Assembly (NCBI GenBank): GCA_964621615.1
Contig: CAZUMW010000016.1
Location: 22,204-86,203 of the forward strand
From: CAZUMW01 sp964621615
Lineage (GTDB): Bacteria; Desulfobacterota; WTBG01; CAIYCZ01; CAIRTM01
DNA: 64,000 nt
Direction of reading: 5' to 3'
Part shown: one piece after another, positions 17,414 through 26,373 of the stretch
How the letters are laid out: every line of letters starts with the position of its first letter
Position numbering within the stretch: position 1 is the stretch's first letter
Notes under the pieces: generated by a model
Databases searched by the model: none
What the model saw: only the letters and a program-made list of their open reading frames with translations
Told to the model about the DNA's origin: nothing
Program-made: the position numbers and the translations under genes

Positions 17414-18643
17414 TTATTCATAGCGCAGCGCATCGATCGGGTTGAGCAGCGATGCCTTGTAGGCGGGGTAAAAGCCGAAAAACACCCCTACGCCGGCGGA
17501 AAACCCGAACGCAACCACAATTGCAAGCGGGGAGACGATCACCGGCAGGCCGGCAAAGCGGGCGACCATCACCGAGCCTGCCTGCCCGAGCACGATCCCC
17601 GCGCAGCCGCCGATCAGCGACAGGGTAACCGCTTCGATTATAAACTGCATGCGGATGTCCCACGTCCTGGCGCCGACCGCGATCCGGATGCCGATCTCAC
17701 GGGTGCGCTCGGTAACCGAAACCAGCATTATGTTCATAATGCCGATTCCGCCCACAAGCAGGGATATGGACGCTATGGCGCCCAGCAGAATAGTCATGAT
17801 ATTTGTCAGGGTGATGGCGATCTGCATCATTTGTGTGAGATTTTTTACCGTGAAGTCGTCTTCCTGTGAGGGGCCGATGTGATGGCGCTGGCGAAGCAGA
17901 TCGGCGATCTGGCGCTGGGCCGGCTCCAGGTGGTCGACGCTTCTGGCCTTGACCATCATAAACCGGATCATGCCCGGTATGGCGGTGCCGAAGAGCTTTT
18001 TCTGCGCGGTGGTGATCGGGACATAGACAACGTCATCCTGGTCCTGACCGGTTATGGTCTGCCCCTTTTTGCCCAGCACGCCCGCTACCCGGAAGGGCAC
18101 TTTTTTGATGCGAACGATCTTTCCAACGGGGTCCATCGCCCCGAACAGATTGTCGGCGACCGTGCGCCCGAGCAGGCAGACCTTGCTTGCGTAGGTAACA
18201 TTCTGCGGGGTAAAGGGGCGTCCCTGCACAACATCCCAGGCGTTGATGTAGAGAATGCTCGGCGTGGTGCCCATGATAACGGTTGACCAGTTCTGGTTGC
18301 CGTAGATGATCTGGGCGGTTCCGCTGTGAATGGGCGCTGCGTCCTCGACGGCCGTGCACTCCTGTCTGATTGCCTCCAGATCTCCCAGCGTCAGCGTCGG
18401 ATCGGTGCCCGACCCCATGCGGGCGCCGCCCGATGACGTCGATCCGGAAAACACGATAATCAGGTTGCTGCCCATGGATGAGATTTCATTGGCCACCCGC
18501 TGCCGCGCCCCCGATCCGATAGCGAGCATGGCAATGACCGCAGCGACCCCGATTACAATGCCGAGCATGGTCAGCGCAGAGCGGAGCTTGTTCGCCCTGA
18601 GCGCGCGCAGGGAAATTTTGACGGTAATCGGGACGTCAATCAC
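17414..18643 (-). CDS. MacB-type ABC transporter permease
   Basis: 409 residues: one N-terminal membrane helix (SALTMLGIVIGVAAVIAML), a ~220-residue periplasmic MacB-PCD domain (starting GARQRVANEISSMGSNLIIVFSG) and a C-terminal FtsX domain of three helices (ISLLVGGIGIMNIMLVSVTERTREIG). This is the mechanotransmission permease of MacAB-TolC type machines, which export macrolides, peptides or lipoproteins from the periplasm. In E. coli MacB the ATPase and permease are one chain; here they are separate genes overlapping by 4 bases (ATGA) with the ATPase upstream. No TolC-like gene is in the window. Confidence 0.9.
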   Translation of the reverse strand: MIDVPITVKISLRALRANKLRSALTMLGIVIGVAAVIAMLAIGSGARQRVANEISSMGSNLIIVFSGSTSSGGARMGSGTDPTLTLGDLEAIRQECTAVEDAAPIHSGTAQIIYGNQNWSTVIMGTTPSILYINAWDVVQGRPFTPQNVTYASKVCLLGRTVADNLFGAMDPVGKIVRIKKVPFRVAGVLGKKGQTITGQDQDDVVYVPITTAQKKLFGTAIPGMIRFMMVKARSVDHLEPAQRQIADLLRQRHHIGPSQEDDFTVKNLTQMMQIAITLTNIMTILLGAIASISLLVGGIGIMNIMLVSVTERTREIGIRIAVGARTWDIRMQFIIEAVTLSLIGGCAGIVLGQAGSVMVARFAGLPVIVSPLAIVVAFGFSAGVGVFFGFYPAYKASLLNPIDALRYE

Positions 18644-19368
18644 GGCTTTGCCTCCCCGGACGGCTGATCGCTCACAACCATTCCGTCGAGAAACCGGATA
18701 ATGCGCCGGGCATGCGAGGCGATATCCGGCTCGTGCGTGACCAGTATAACGGTAATGCCCGATTCGTTATTCAGCCGAACGAACAGGTCCATGATCTCGG
18801 CGCTGGTTTTTGTGTCCAGATTGCCGGTCGGCTCGTCAGCCATCAGTATCGGCGGATTGTTGACGATTGCCCGGGCGATTGCCAGCCGCTGCTGCTGGCC
18901 GCCGGAAAGCTGATTTGGATGGTGGTCCATCCGGTCGGCAAGGCCGACAACGCTCAGCGCCTCCGCGGCCTTTTTGTATCGCTGCTGCGCAGAGGTCCCG
19001 TTGTAGAGCAGCGGGAGCTCCACATTCTCAAGCGCGGGAGTGCGCGCCAGCAGGTTAAAGCCCTGGAAAACAAAGCCGATTTTTTTGTTTCGGATAGAGG
19101 CCAGCTCGTCCCTGCTCAGCCGGCCCACATCGCTGCCGTCAAGGAAGTAGGCTCCGCTGCTTGGCGTGTCAAGGCATCCGATAACGTTCATGAATGTTGA
19201 TTTGCCCGACCCTGAGGGCCCCATAATCGAGACGAACTCGCCCCTGCCGATAACAAGCGAGATTGCGTCAAGAGCGCGGATGCTGTTATCGCCCAGGCGG
19301 TAAATGCGAGATACCTCCCTGACGTCGATAAGCGCGCCGGGGCGGCCCGAGGGGGGTGACGTTTTCAT
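18640..19368 (-). CDS. MacB/LolD-type ABC transporter ATPase
   Basis: 242 residues with Walker A GPSGSGKST, Q-loop region, signature LSGGQQQR, Walker B ILMADEPTGNLD and H-loop VTHEPD. It powers the permease encoded just downstream. It overlaps the permease by 4 bases and its start overlaps the adaptor stop in a TGATG arrangement, so the three are one translationally coupled operon: adaptor, ATPase, permease. Confidence 0.92.
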   Translation of the reverse strand: MKTSPPSGRPGALIDVREVSRIYRLGDNSIRALDAISLVIGRGEFVSIMGPSGSGKSTFMNVIGCLDTPSSGAYFLDGSDVGRLSRDELASIRNKKIGFVFQGFNLLARTPALENVELPLLYNGTSAQQRYKKAAEALSVVGLADRMDHHPNQLSGGQQQRLAIARAIVNNPPILMADEPTGNLDTKTSAEIMDLFVRLNNESGITVILVTHEPDIASHARRIIRFLDGMVVSDQPSGEAKP

Positions 19369-20489
19369 CAGGATTTCTTTTTGCCGTAGCCGGTGATTAC
19401 GTGCTGCCCCTGTGTGAGATCGTTTCCGCGCACCTCGGTAACGCTGAAATCATCGATGCCGGTATCGATGTCAACGCGGTGCGGCTCATTGCTTTTCAGG
19501 ATCCAGACGCTCGGCCCGGCGCCGCTTTCCTTCCGCGGCACCCCGTCTGGCCAGAAGCGCAGCGCTGCGTTGGGGACGCGCAGAACGTCGCGTCGGGTGT
19601 CGACGATGATCGTTACGTTGGCGGTCATGCCGGGCTTGAGCTTCAGGTGGCTGTTGTCAACCGCAATCACCACATCGTAGGTGACCACGTTCTGAACGGT
19701 TTTGGGTGCGTTGCGGACCTGCTTCACCGTGCCCTCAAACACGGTTTCCGGATAGGCGTCCACGATAAACTCGGCAACCTGCCCGACAGCTATTTTCCCG
19801 ATATCGGCCTCGTCGACGTTGGCGTTTATCTGCATTTTCTTCAGGTCGCGCGCAATGGTAAACAGGGTGGGAGTCTGAAAGGTCGCGGCCACGGTCTGCC
19901 CGACGTCAACTTCCCGTGAAATCACCACGCCGTCCACAGGAGAATAGATTTTGGTGTAGCGCACGTTGGTTTCGGCATAGTCAAATGATGCTTTTGCCTG
20001 AACGACCTGTGCCCGGGCGACGCCGACGCTGCTTTCGGCAACAGCGCAGGCGGTTTCGGCTGCATCGAGCTCGCTGCGGCCGATAACCTTGTTTTTGAAC
20101 AGGTTGCGGCTGCGCTTAAGGGTGCGCTGCGCATCGCGAAGCTTTGCTTTGGCCTGCTCGAGATTCGCCCGCGCAGACAGAAGGTTCGCGCGCGCCTGCT
20201 CGAGCTGGGCGATAAAGGTGGCGGGATCGATTTCGGCGATGAGCTGGCCCTCGGTAACCGGTGAGTTGAAATCCGCATACAGCGCTTTGATTCTGCCCGA
20301 AACCTGCGTGCCGACCAGCACGGTCGTCAGGGGGTTAACGGTGCCGGTTGCCGTGCAGAACGCCCGTATATCCCCCCGGGTGACCTGCGCCGTTTCATAC
20401 GCCGCGTCCGGGCCGCCGGCAAAAAACCAGCCCAGCCCGGCAACGGAAAGCAGTACAATAATGAAAATGACAATCCATGTTCGCTTCAT
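19368..20489 (-). CDS. MacA-type periplasmic adaptor (HlyD/RND MFP family)
   Basis: 373 residues: N-terminal membrane anchor (MKRTWIVIFIIVLLSVAGLGWFF is the signal region), lipoyl half-motif 'VLVGTQVSGRIKALYADFNSPV', a long alpha-hairpin (about residues 95-170, 'QLEQARANLLSARANLEQA') that would contact an outer-membrane TolC-like channel, the second lipoyl half (IYSPVDGVVISREVDVGQTV), and beta-barrel and membrane-proximal domains. It links the inner-membrane MacB parts to the outer membrane. First gene of the exporter operon; the promoter is probably at 20646-20674. Confidence 0.9.
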   Translation of the reverse strand: MKRTWIVIFIIVLLSVAGLGWFFAGGPDAAYETAQVTRGDIRAFCTATGTVNPLTTVLVGTQVSGRIKALYADFNSPVTEGQLIAEIDPATFIAQLEQARANLLSARANLEQAKAKLRDAQRTLKRSRNLFKNKVIGRSELDAAETACAVAESSVGVARAQVVQAKASFDYAETNVRYTKIYSPVDGVVISREVDVGQTVAATFQTPTLFTIARDLKKMQINANVDEADIGKIAVGQVAEFIVDAYPETVFEGTVKQVRNAPKTVQNVVTYDVVIAVDNSHLKLKPGMTANVTIIVDTRRDVLRVPNAALRFWPDGVPRKESGAGPSVWILKSNEPHRVDIDTGIDDFSVTEVRGNDLTQGQHVITGYGKKKS

Positions 20490-20645
20490 ATAGCAGGCCG
20501 TCCCGACTGTTTTCCCCGCCGCTTCTCTGTGCCTGAGGAGCAGCGCTTTTTTGTATTCAGTGTAAAGGCAGGTAGTGACTGAAACAATTGTAAGCCCGCA
20601 CGAACAGAGCTTTGATGTAGCTCCTTACATGCAGTTCCGGATAAC

Positions 20646-20674
20646 ACTATACAAAAAAAACACTTTTTACACAA
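20646..20674 (-). promoter_or_regulatory. promoter for the MacAB-type operon
   Basis: Minus strand TTGTGT (20669-20674), 17-base spacer with a T8 run, TATAGT (20646-20651), about 155 bases before the adaptor start. The long leader (20490-20645) has a short ORF of 62 codons that I do not consider real. Confidence 0.55.
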
Positions 20675-20776
20675 AGTTTTTCATGTGCGGAAGCACCGAG
20701 CTGCGCGGATACCCAAAGGCGGGAACATAATTAATCAAAGGTGAAACGTGAATCTTCCGCGGCAGAGCATCTGTGT

Positions 20777-21775
20777 TTACCCTTCTTTGCTGTGCAATTC
20801 ACGCCCGTACCAGCCGTCAAACCGACGGGTGGTTTTAAACAGCTCATATCGGCCTTTTTCGGCAGCGCTTTTCACCCGATCACGCAGCTGCTGCAGGCTT
20901 TTTTGGGACAGCGGCGTAAATCCACCGGCAACGGCGGCGTTTTTCCGGAGCAGCGTATCTGAATCAATGCCCGACACAACCACTGCCAGCGGCTGACTGA
21001 ACGCATAGGCCAGCGCCTCCTGCGGACTCAGAAGGCCGGTCTTCAACAGATGGCCTGCTCCCATCGATTTCATCCCGATCACGCCGATACCGCGCCGCTG
21101 CAGCTCCGGCAACACCTGCAGCTGAAAACTTTTAAAGTGAGGGTCAAACGCATTTATGGGCATCTGAACGGCATCCCAGGAATAATCCCGGCGAAGCATC
21201 TCACGATGTATCCCGGGATCCTTATGCCCGGTAAAACCGATAAATTTCACTTTTCCGGCCTTTTTTGCCGCTTCAGCAGCTTCTATGCCGCCGCCCGGGG
21301 CAAAAATCATCTGCGGATCATCGGGATAGATCACTTCGTGGAATTGCCACAGATCAATAACATCTGTTTTCAGCCGTTTCAAGCTTTCGTCGAGATGTCG
21401 CATAGCGGTTTTTTTATCACGCCCGTGGTGCTTGGTCATAATAAACACCTTGTCTCGATAGCCGTTTTCAAGGGCTTTTCCCATCAGTCTTTCAGACCGC
21501 CCGTGATGGTATTCCCAGGCATTATCCATAAAAGTGACCCCACGGTCTATGGCGCTGCGAATCAGTCTCACCGCAACGGCGTCATCGCGGATAGTGCCGA
21601 GATGATAGCCACCCAGCCCGAGAATAGACACCTGAACCCCGGTTGACCCCAGAGGTCTCTTCGGGATTGCGGCGGATGGTGAATCGGCCAATACCTGTGC
21701 GGGCAGGGCAGCCGCACAGACGCCGAGCGCGGTATGCTTGATAAATTCACGTCGGGTGCTACGATACAGATCCAT
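20777..21775 (-). CDS. Tat-exported aldo/keto reductase
   Basis: 332 residues. The N-terminus STRREFIKHTALGVCAAALPA is a twin-arginine signal, so a folded, cofactor-loaded enzyme goes to the periplasm. The AKR barrel follows: GSTGVQVSILGLGGYHLG, catalytic Asp and Tyr in FMDNAWEYHHGRSE, Lys in VFIMTKHHG, and His in LWQFHE. Members reduce carbonyls with NAD(P)H; Tat-exported versions are of unknown physiological role. AGGAGT lies 9 bases before the ATG. It is the last gene of a same-strand run SDR > ferritin > entericidin-like > AKR, separated from the entericidin-like gene by 80 bases containing a strong hairpin. Confidence 0.85.
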   Translation of the reverse strand: MDLYRSTRREFIKHTALGVCAAALPAQVLADSPSAAIPKRPLGSTGVQVSILGLGGYHLGTIRDDAVAVRLIRSAIDRGVTFMDNAWEYHHGRSERLMGKALENGYRDKVFIMTKHHGRDKKTAMRHLDESLKRLKTDVIDLWQFHEVIYPDDPQMIFAPGGGIEAAEAAKKAGKVKFIGFTGHKDPGIHREMLRRDYSWDAVQMPINAFDPHFKSFQLQVLPELQRRGIGVIGMKSMGAGHLLKTGLLSPQEALAYAFSQPLAVVVSGIDSDTLLRKNAAVAGGFTPLSQKSLQQLRDRVKSAAEKGRYELFKTTRRFDGWYGRELHSKEG

Positions 21776-21805
21776 AATGATGAACTCCTGAAAAATGGTT
21801 ACTCA

Positions 21806-21835
21806 TTCAATTGAAAGGGATATAGGCATATCCCT
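21806..21835 (-). repeat. hairpin and palindrome between entericidin-like gene and aldo/keto reductase
   Basis: AGGGATAT-N4-ATATCCCT (21816-21835) is a perfect 8-bp stem with a 4-base loop, directly next to the 10-bp palindrome TTCAATTGAA (21806-21815). There is no strong U-run, so it may be a processing or stability hairpin rather than a terminator. Confidence 0.5.
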
Positions 21836-21855
21836 GCCTGCTCTATTTATTTTTG

Positions 21856-21996
21856 TTAATCGGCGGCATCCTCAATTTCCTCCCCTGCCCGCTCTATATC
21901 CTGGCCCGCACCTCTGATGGTATTACAGGAAAGAGAACCGAGGCTCATTACAACTATAAAAAACAGGCTGCAAACCACCATAACAGTTTTTTTCAT
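21856..21996 (-). CDS. entericidin-like small lipoprotein
   Basis: 46 residues, starting at the ATG at 21996 with a perfect GGAGGA nine bases upstream. The product has a basic start (MKKTVMVVC), a hydrophobic core, then SLSCNTIRGAGQDIERAG and a short acidic tail. The C-N-T-x-R-G-x-G-x-D-I pattern is the entericidin A/B signature. Entericidins are tiny outer-membrane or envelope lipoproteins linked to stress and stationary-phase lysis. The residues before the Cys (SLS) are an imperfect lipobox. It lies between ferritin and the aldo/keto reductase on the same strand. Confidence 0.8.
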   Translation of the reverse strand: MKKTVMVVCSLFFIVVMSLGSLSCNTIRGAGQDIERAGEEIEDAAD

Positions 21997-22037
21997 TTAC
22001 CGTTCCTCCTTGTGAAAGTTATTGTCAGTGTATGCCG

Positions 22038-22562
22038 CTACTCGGTTTCATTCCGGTATGCTGCAGGGTTAAGGGGCGAAACCGCGGGAAACGTTCGCTG
22101 GGCCAGGTCCCTGTCGATCATGAGAACTCCCGCCCTGTCCTCCTGTACCATACTCAGCCGTCCGGCAATCTGCTCTGTGCTTGCCTCCTCTTCGATCTGT
22201 TCATTTGCAAACCAGTTCAATATCGGCTCCGCAGCGTACTCACCTTCTTCACGGCATATTTTAATGAGCTCGTTGATCGTGCCGGTAATAAATTTTTCTT
22301 GTGCATAGGCATCATTCCATACATCCTGCGGCGTCTCCCATTCCGTTTGCGGCTGTGAAAGCTCGCGCAGGGCGACTTTTCCGCCCCGGTCGGTGACATG
22401 ATCAAAAAAACGCATAGTATGCACCATTTCTTCATGCGCCTGACAGCGCATCCAGTGTGCCATACCATCGAGGTTTTTCGCATGGAAGTATGCGGCCATG
22501 GAAAGATAGATATAATAGGACTCGAGCTCGTATTTTATCTGCTGATTCATTGCTGCGCACAT
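22038..22562 (-). CDS. ferritin
   Basis: 174 residues from the ATG at 22562 (MCAAMNQQIKYELES). The four-helix bundle and ferroxidase ligands are visible: YELESYYIYL (first Glu), AHEEMVHTMRFFDH (E-x2-H), and Glu/Gln in the third and fourth helices (EEEASTEQ). It oxidises and stores iron as a 24-mer. The best Shine-Dalgarno, GGAGGA, is 16 bases upstream and directly precedes a different ATG (about 22575) that opens only a nine-codon out-of-frame ORF overlapping the ferritin start; AGGG five bases before 22562 is the second site. The frame could extend to a TTG at 22601, which I reject as too long. Confidence 0.9.
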   Translation of the reverse strand: MCAAMNQQIKYELESYYIYLSMAAYFHAKNLDGMAHWMRCQAHEEMVHTMRFFDHVTDRGGKVALRELSQPQTEWETPQDVWNDAYAQEKFITGTINELIKICREEGEYAAEPILNWFANEQIEEEASTEQIAGRLSMVQEDRAGVLMIDRDLAQRTFPAVSPLNPAAYRNETE

Positions 22563-22636
22563 TTTTTCCCTATCATGGCTTCCTCCTTTTTTTTTCCACA
22601 AAACAGGTAGCCGTCAGCCGAACCGGCATACAGCCC

Positions 22637-23338
22637 TCACCAAGGCATTTCCTGTCCGTCAAAACGAAAAAACTTTCCGGTTTCATCAAAACGAAACCGA
22701 TCCACAAGCGCTCTCATTCCTTTAACGCTTTCCGGGGGCATCAGCGATGTACCCTCACCGCCCATTCGGGTCAGCACCCAACCGGGATGCAGCAGAAGCA
22801 GCCCGATATTTTTTTCTTTCAGCTCCTGGGCGATGCCCTCCATGGCTGCATTCAGCGCCGATTTTGAGGAACGATAGTAATAGTCTCCCGGTGCGCTGAT
22901 GTCGGCAATGCTTGCCATATGTGTGCTGGTTATAACGACAAGCCGCCTGTCGCTGCGGCTCAGATGTTCGAGGAATGCTTCGGTGACCCTTACCGGACCG
23001 AGGGTGTTTACCTGAAAAGTATACTCCCAGGCGTTATAATCAATCTGGTTGTGAAGCCCCACGCGCGTATATTTTTCAAGATACACGCCAGCATTGCTCA
23101 CCAGCACGTCGATCGGCTCTTTTAAAAGCTCCACCGAAACCGCATTTATTTCATCGGGCCGTATGACATCCAATCGGTGAATGCTTACGGCCGTATTCTG
23201 TTCGGCCAATCGCTGAAGCTCGTACGCCTCGGCAGGATGGCGACAGGTAGCATACACCCGCCACCCGTCCTGTGCATATTGCCGGACCCATTCAAGGCCC
23301 AGTCCGCGATTGCTGCCGGTGACTAACACGCTGGGCAT
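22637..23338 (-). CDS. short-chain dehydrogenase/reductase
   Basis: 233 residues of the classical SDR fold: TGSNRGLGLEWV for the dinucleotide, VLVSNAGV, and the catalytic Ser (VITSTH) plus YYYRSSK (Tyr-x3-Lys). The sequence resembles the C-factor/sniffer-like subgroup. AAGGAGGCGGAA precedes the ATG. It starts the minus-strand run leading into ferritin (74-base gap). Substrate unknown. Confidence 0.85.
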   Translation of the reverse strand: MPSVLVTGSNRGLGLEWVRQYAQDGWRVYATCRHPAEAYELQRLAEQNTAVSIHRLDVIRPDEINAVSVELLKEPIDVLVSNAGVYLEKYTRVGLHNQIDYNAWEYTFQVNTLGPVRVTEAFLEHLSRSDRRLVVITSTHMASIADISAPGDYYYRSSKSALNAAMEGIAQELKEKNIGLLLLHPGWVLTRMGGEGTSLMPPESVKGMRALVDRFRFDETGKFFRFDGQEMPW

Positions 23339-23626
23339 TTCCGCCTCCTTTCAGGTAAATACCGGTTGCAGGGCTTTCCTCTTGAATATCCGTGGCAGAA
23401 ATCATGCCCCATGAGTGTCTCTTGATGAAAAAGAATTTATAAAGGTATTACTAATGTTTAAAGGGTGTGGTCGAGAAAAAAGCAGAGGAAAGGAAAAGCA
23501 GAACACACGAATGATTGTTCCATTTCGGAAGGGTTTTGCGGTATATCGGGAAACGGCAGGTGTTTTTCTCTTTATGCCAATATGATACTATCCCGTTTTG
23601 GAGCAGGGGCTGCGTTCGCACACCAA

Positions 23627-23656
23627 TTGCCGACATACCTGCTTGTATAGTATAAT
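23627..23656 (+). promoter_or_regulatory. promoter of the CocE-type hydrolase
   Basis: TTGCCG (23627-23632), 18-base spacer, perfect TATAAT (23651-23656). It lies in the divergent 23339-23734 gap, which otherwise contains no gene I can support. Confidence 0.65.
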
Positions 23657-23734
23657 AAACCGAAAAAGGGGCTTTTATTGAAAATTTTTTTCTGAATCCG
23701 ACAAACCCGGATGATCCCCATAAAAGGCCGAATC

Positions 23735-25858
23735 ATGCAAGCCACTTTAAAAAAAGCGTCGGTACTTTCCGGAATACTTTTACTGCTGTGTGCTTTTTCA
23801 GTCACAGCCGAAGCGGCTTCGGTGCGGGACCGCATCGAGCGCCGCCTGAAAAACCTGGGAGCCCGGGACTATGTGCTGGATCTGAACGCACAGGTGCCGG
23901 TTCCGGAAATAAGCGGCGCGGAGGCCGTAAACCTCTGGGCAACCCTTATCCGGCCCGAGGTGCTTAAGCCGCGCCCCACCATTCTCATCGCGACCCCGTA
24001 CCGGCGAGAGGAGTTTATAATGCTTGCAGACGGGCTGCTGCTGCACGATTACAATGTTATGGCGCTCGATATCCGCGGCACCGGCTCCTCCGGCGGGCAG
24101 TGGGTGTCATTCGGGGAAGAGGAGCACAACGACATTGCCTACGTTATCGACGAGTGGATACCGGCGCAGCCGTGGTCTGACGGCGCGGTGGGAATGATCG
24201 GCCCGTCATACTGCGGCATTATTCAGCTGCTGGCAGCAGGCAGGATCGAGTGCGACAACGAAACCGGCGAGCCCCTGCACCTGAAGGCGCTTCTGGCATC
24301 CGTGTCCATGAGCGATGCATATCGCGACATCGTCATGCAGGGCGGCAACCTTGATCTCGGGTTTATCCCCCTGTGGGTGCAGGGCATAAGCGACCTGTCC
24401 GTTGAGCCGCCGCTGCTTACCGAAGAGCCCGGCTTCTATGAGGACAGCGAGCTCATGCAGGAGGCAGCCGAAATCATGCTGGATCATGCCGCCAATATTC
24501 CGGTTGCCCTGAGCTGGATCATGGATGCGGATCACGCTGTCGACGGCCCGTTTTACGATATCCGGTCGCCCATGCTGTACTGGCCGGAAAAGCCCGACGG
24601 CGGCTGGGGCGTGTCCGGGGGCGGGCGCGCCATCCCCGATTCGCTGCCGGTGCTGCTCTCAGGCGGATGGTTTGATATCTTTACCCGCGGCACTCTGAAC
24701 AATTACCAATACGGCCTGGCCCGTCACAGCGTATCAGATAAAGCGCTGATTGTGGGCCCGTGGTACCATTACGACGGCTCCGTCCTTTCAGGAATCAAGG
24801 CATTCGGGTCTTTTGAGCTGCAGGCGCGCTGGTTTGACTGGAAGATAAAAAACTCCCCCGACAGCTTTCTTGAGGAGTTTCCGGTTCTGCTCTATGTTAT
24901 GGGAGCGGACCGGTGGCGCGCGGAAAAATCATGGCCGCTGCCAGACTCCCGCCTGTCCGAAAAAACGCTTTATCTGACCGCTGAGCACGCAGAGCCCTTA
25001 GAGTCTGACTGGTTTTCGTTTGTCAACAGCCGCTGGAATTACCGGCTTGCCGAGCGGCCCGGCGCCGGTGATCTCTCCGGTGAGAATCCGGTTCTTGTGC
25101 ACGGCCCGATGCTTCTTCGCGGCAGGCACTCGCGGGCTGCAATCAGGTGGGGCGGCCGTATGATGAACACCATCCGGAGCCGGAACGCTGATGACCGCCC
25201 GGATGAGATCGGCGCGCTGACCTTTACCACGGAGCCGCTCGATGCGGATATGGAGATTGCAGGCCCCCTGCTGCTGACCTTCTGGGCGCGCACCGAATTT
25301 GACCGGCAGCCGGCCCAGGATGCGGTCGGGCGGACTATTGATTTCGTGAAGCGGCTTATTAGCGCGGATGAGAATCTGCTGCTTGACGCCATGAACAAAA
25401 AGGACGTTCAGTGGGTGGCTGAAATACATGACGTGTATCCCGGGGGAAGGGCGAAAAATATCACCTCGGGCTGGCTGAGCGCATGGCACCGCCCCTATGA
25501 TCCGGCTGACAACGGCACCGAGCGGGGCATCGATCCGGGCTACGTCCCCTTTGACCCGTTTTATTGCTTCCCCGACCGCGAGCCCGACCCGATATCAGAG
25601 GGCGTGCTCTATCAGTATGCAATCGAGCTGTGGCCTACGGACAATGTGTTCGCGGCGGGCCACCGGCTGCGCGTCAGCCTGTCCGCTTCTGACTATCCCC
25701 ATCTGCTGCCGGTTCTGCGCCCCTCGCGAAGCGCCATCGTCATAGACGAGAGCCATCCGGCACAGCTTGATTTCCATGTGGTGAACAGCCGGGGCGAGGG
25801 AAGCAGCTGGAAGTGGGTCGACGATGTGAGCGGCTTTCTGCTCGGTGAGGATATGTAG
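23735..25858 (+). CDS. secreted CocE/NonD-family hydrolase (X-Pro dipeptidyl-peptidase-like)
   Basis: 707 residues from the ATG at 23735, which begins a good signal peptide (MQATLKKASVLSGILLLLCA); an ATG at 23711 is an alternative. The alpha/beta hydrolase domain has ALDIRGTGSSGGQW and the nucleophile GPSYCG, the acid in the PVLLSGGWFDIFTRG region and His in VGPWYHYDG. The C-terminal half is the jelly-roll of the X-Pro dipeptidyl-peptidase family (DMEIAGPLLLTFWARTE and LRVSLSASDYPHL). Members hydrolyse cocaine-type esters, acyl amides or X-Pro peptides; the natural substrate is unclear. Located in periplasm or outside. Confidence 0.85.
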   Translation: MQATLKKASVLSGILLLLCAFSVTAEAASVRDRIERRLKNLGARDYVLDLNAQVPVPEISGAEAVNLWATLIRPEVLKPRPTILIATPYRREEFIMLADGLLLHDYNVMALDIRGTGSSGGQWVSFGEEEHNDIAYVIDEWIPAQPWSDGAVGMIGPSYCGIIQLLAAGRIECDNETGEPLHLKALLASVSMSDAYRDIVMQGGNLDLGFIPLWVQGISDLSVEPPLLTEEPGFYEDSELMQEAAEIMLDHAANIPVALSWIMDADHAVDGPFYDIRSPMLYWPEKPDGGWGVSGGGRAIPDSLPVLLSGGWFDIFTRGTLNNYQYGLARHSVSDKALIVGPWYHYDGSVLSGIKAFGSFELQARWFDWKIKNSPDSFLEEFPVLLYVMGADRWRAEKSWPLPDSRLSEKTLYLTAEHAEPLESDWFSFVNSRWNYRLAERPGAGDLSGENPVLVHGPMLLRGRHSRAAIRWGGRMMNTIRSRNADDRPDEIGALTFTTEPLDADMEIAGPLLLTFWARTEFDRQPAQDAVGRTIDFVKRLISADENLLLDAMNKKDVQWVAEIHDVYPGGRAKNITSGWLSAWHRPYDPADNGTERGIDPGYVPFDPFYCFPDREPDPISEGVLYQYAIELWPTDNVFAAGHRLRVSLSASDYPHLLPVLRPSRSAIVIDESHPAQLDFHVVNSRGEGSSWKWVDDVSGFLLGEDM

Positions 25859-25906
25859 CCGGCTTTGACACAGCCTGCCGGCAGCATATCTTTTTGCTCA
25901 GCGCTC

Positions 25907-26185
25907 TTAACCGTCTGTTAAGCGGAAATGCTTGTGCATCGGCTCGATAATGTGCCAGGTGCAGGCAAGCCCTTTGGGAAACACGGCGAGATCGCCTTTC
26001 TGTACCTCAACCATCCGGCCGTCCCGGGTTTCGACAATGACCCGGCCTTCCAGAAAATAGCTCTGCTCGGTTTGATCGAACACCCAGTCAATATCGCATG
26101 CCTGCATTGAAAGCGTCGGCCAGGATTCAACCCCGAGCTCCTCAAGCCGTTCATTGTCCGGCTGTTCGACCGTTATGTTTTTCAC
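25907..26185 (-). CDS. cupin-domain protein (DUF861/ureidoglycine aminohydrolase-like)
   Basis: 92 residues forming a single small cupin barrel: 'WPTLSMQACDIDWVFDQTEQSYFLEGRVIVE' then GDLAVFPKGLACTWHIIEP. It matches the short cupin_3 family; the classical metal-binding histidines are largely replaced (one His in TWH, one Glu in EGRV). The start is GTG with AGGGGGAG seven bases upstream. It sits alone, convergent with the CocE-type gene. Function unknown; a small-molecule sensor or simple enzyme is possible. Confidence 0.8.
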   Translation of the reverse strand: MKNITVEQPDNERLEELGVESWPTLSMQACDIDWVFDQTEQSYFLEGRVIVETRDGRMVEVQKGDLAVFPKGLACTWHIIEPMHKHFRLTDG

Positions 26186-26260
26186 GATGCTCCCCCTCTT
26201 TTTTTAATCGGGGCCGGGAGCGAAGCCAATAGAAGAGCCCGATGTGCGGCAATATCATTT

Positions 26261-26289
26261 TTGCCGCCCTGCCCCGGCTGTGGTATACT
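26261..26289 (+). promoter_or_regulatory. promoter of the NRDE gene
   Basis: TTGCCG (26261-26266), 17-base spacer, TATACT (26284-26289), leaving a leader of about 78 bases before the ATG at 26374. Confidence 0.6.
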
Positions 26290-26373
26290 GTAACATGATC
26301 TTATGGTCGTGTATGAATGATCCATTATGACATACAGCCCTGTTAATCGCAACCGGCTCTATTCGTCCAGATT

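Noticed and set aside
20486..20674. 62-codon ORF on the minus strand in the MacA leader
   Set aside because: It overlaps the promoter and T-runs and ends 4 bases into the adaptor gene; composition does not resemble a protein.
25859..25905. Terminator between the CocE-type gene and the cupin gene
   Set aside because: Only a five-base stem (CCGGC/GCCGG) with a long loop and a distant T5 run; too weak to call.
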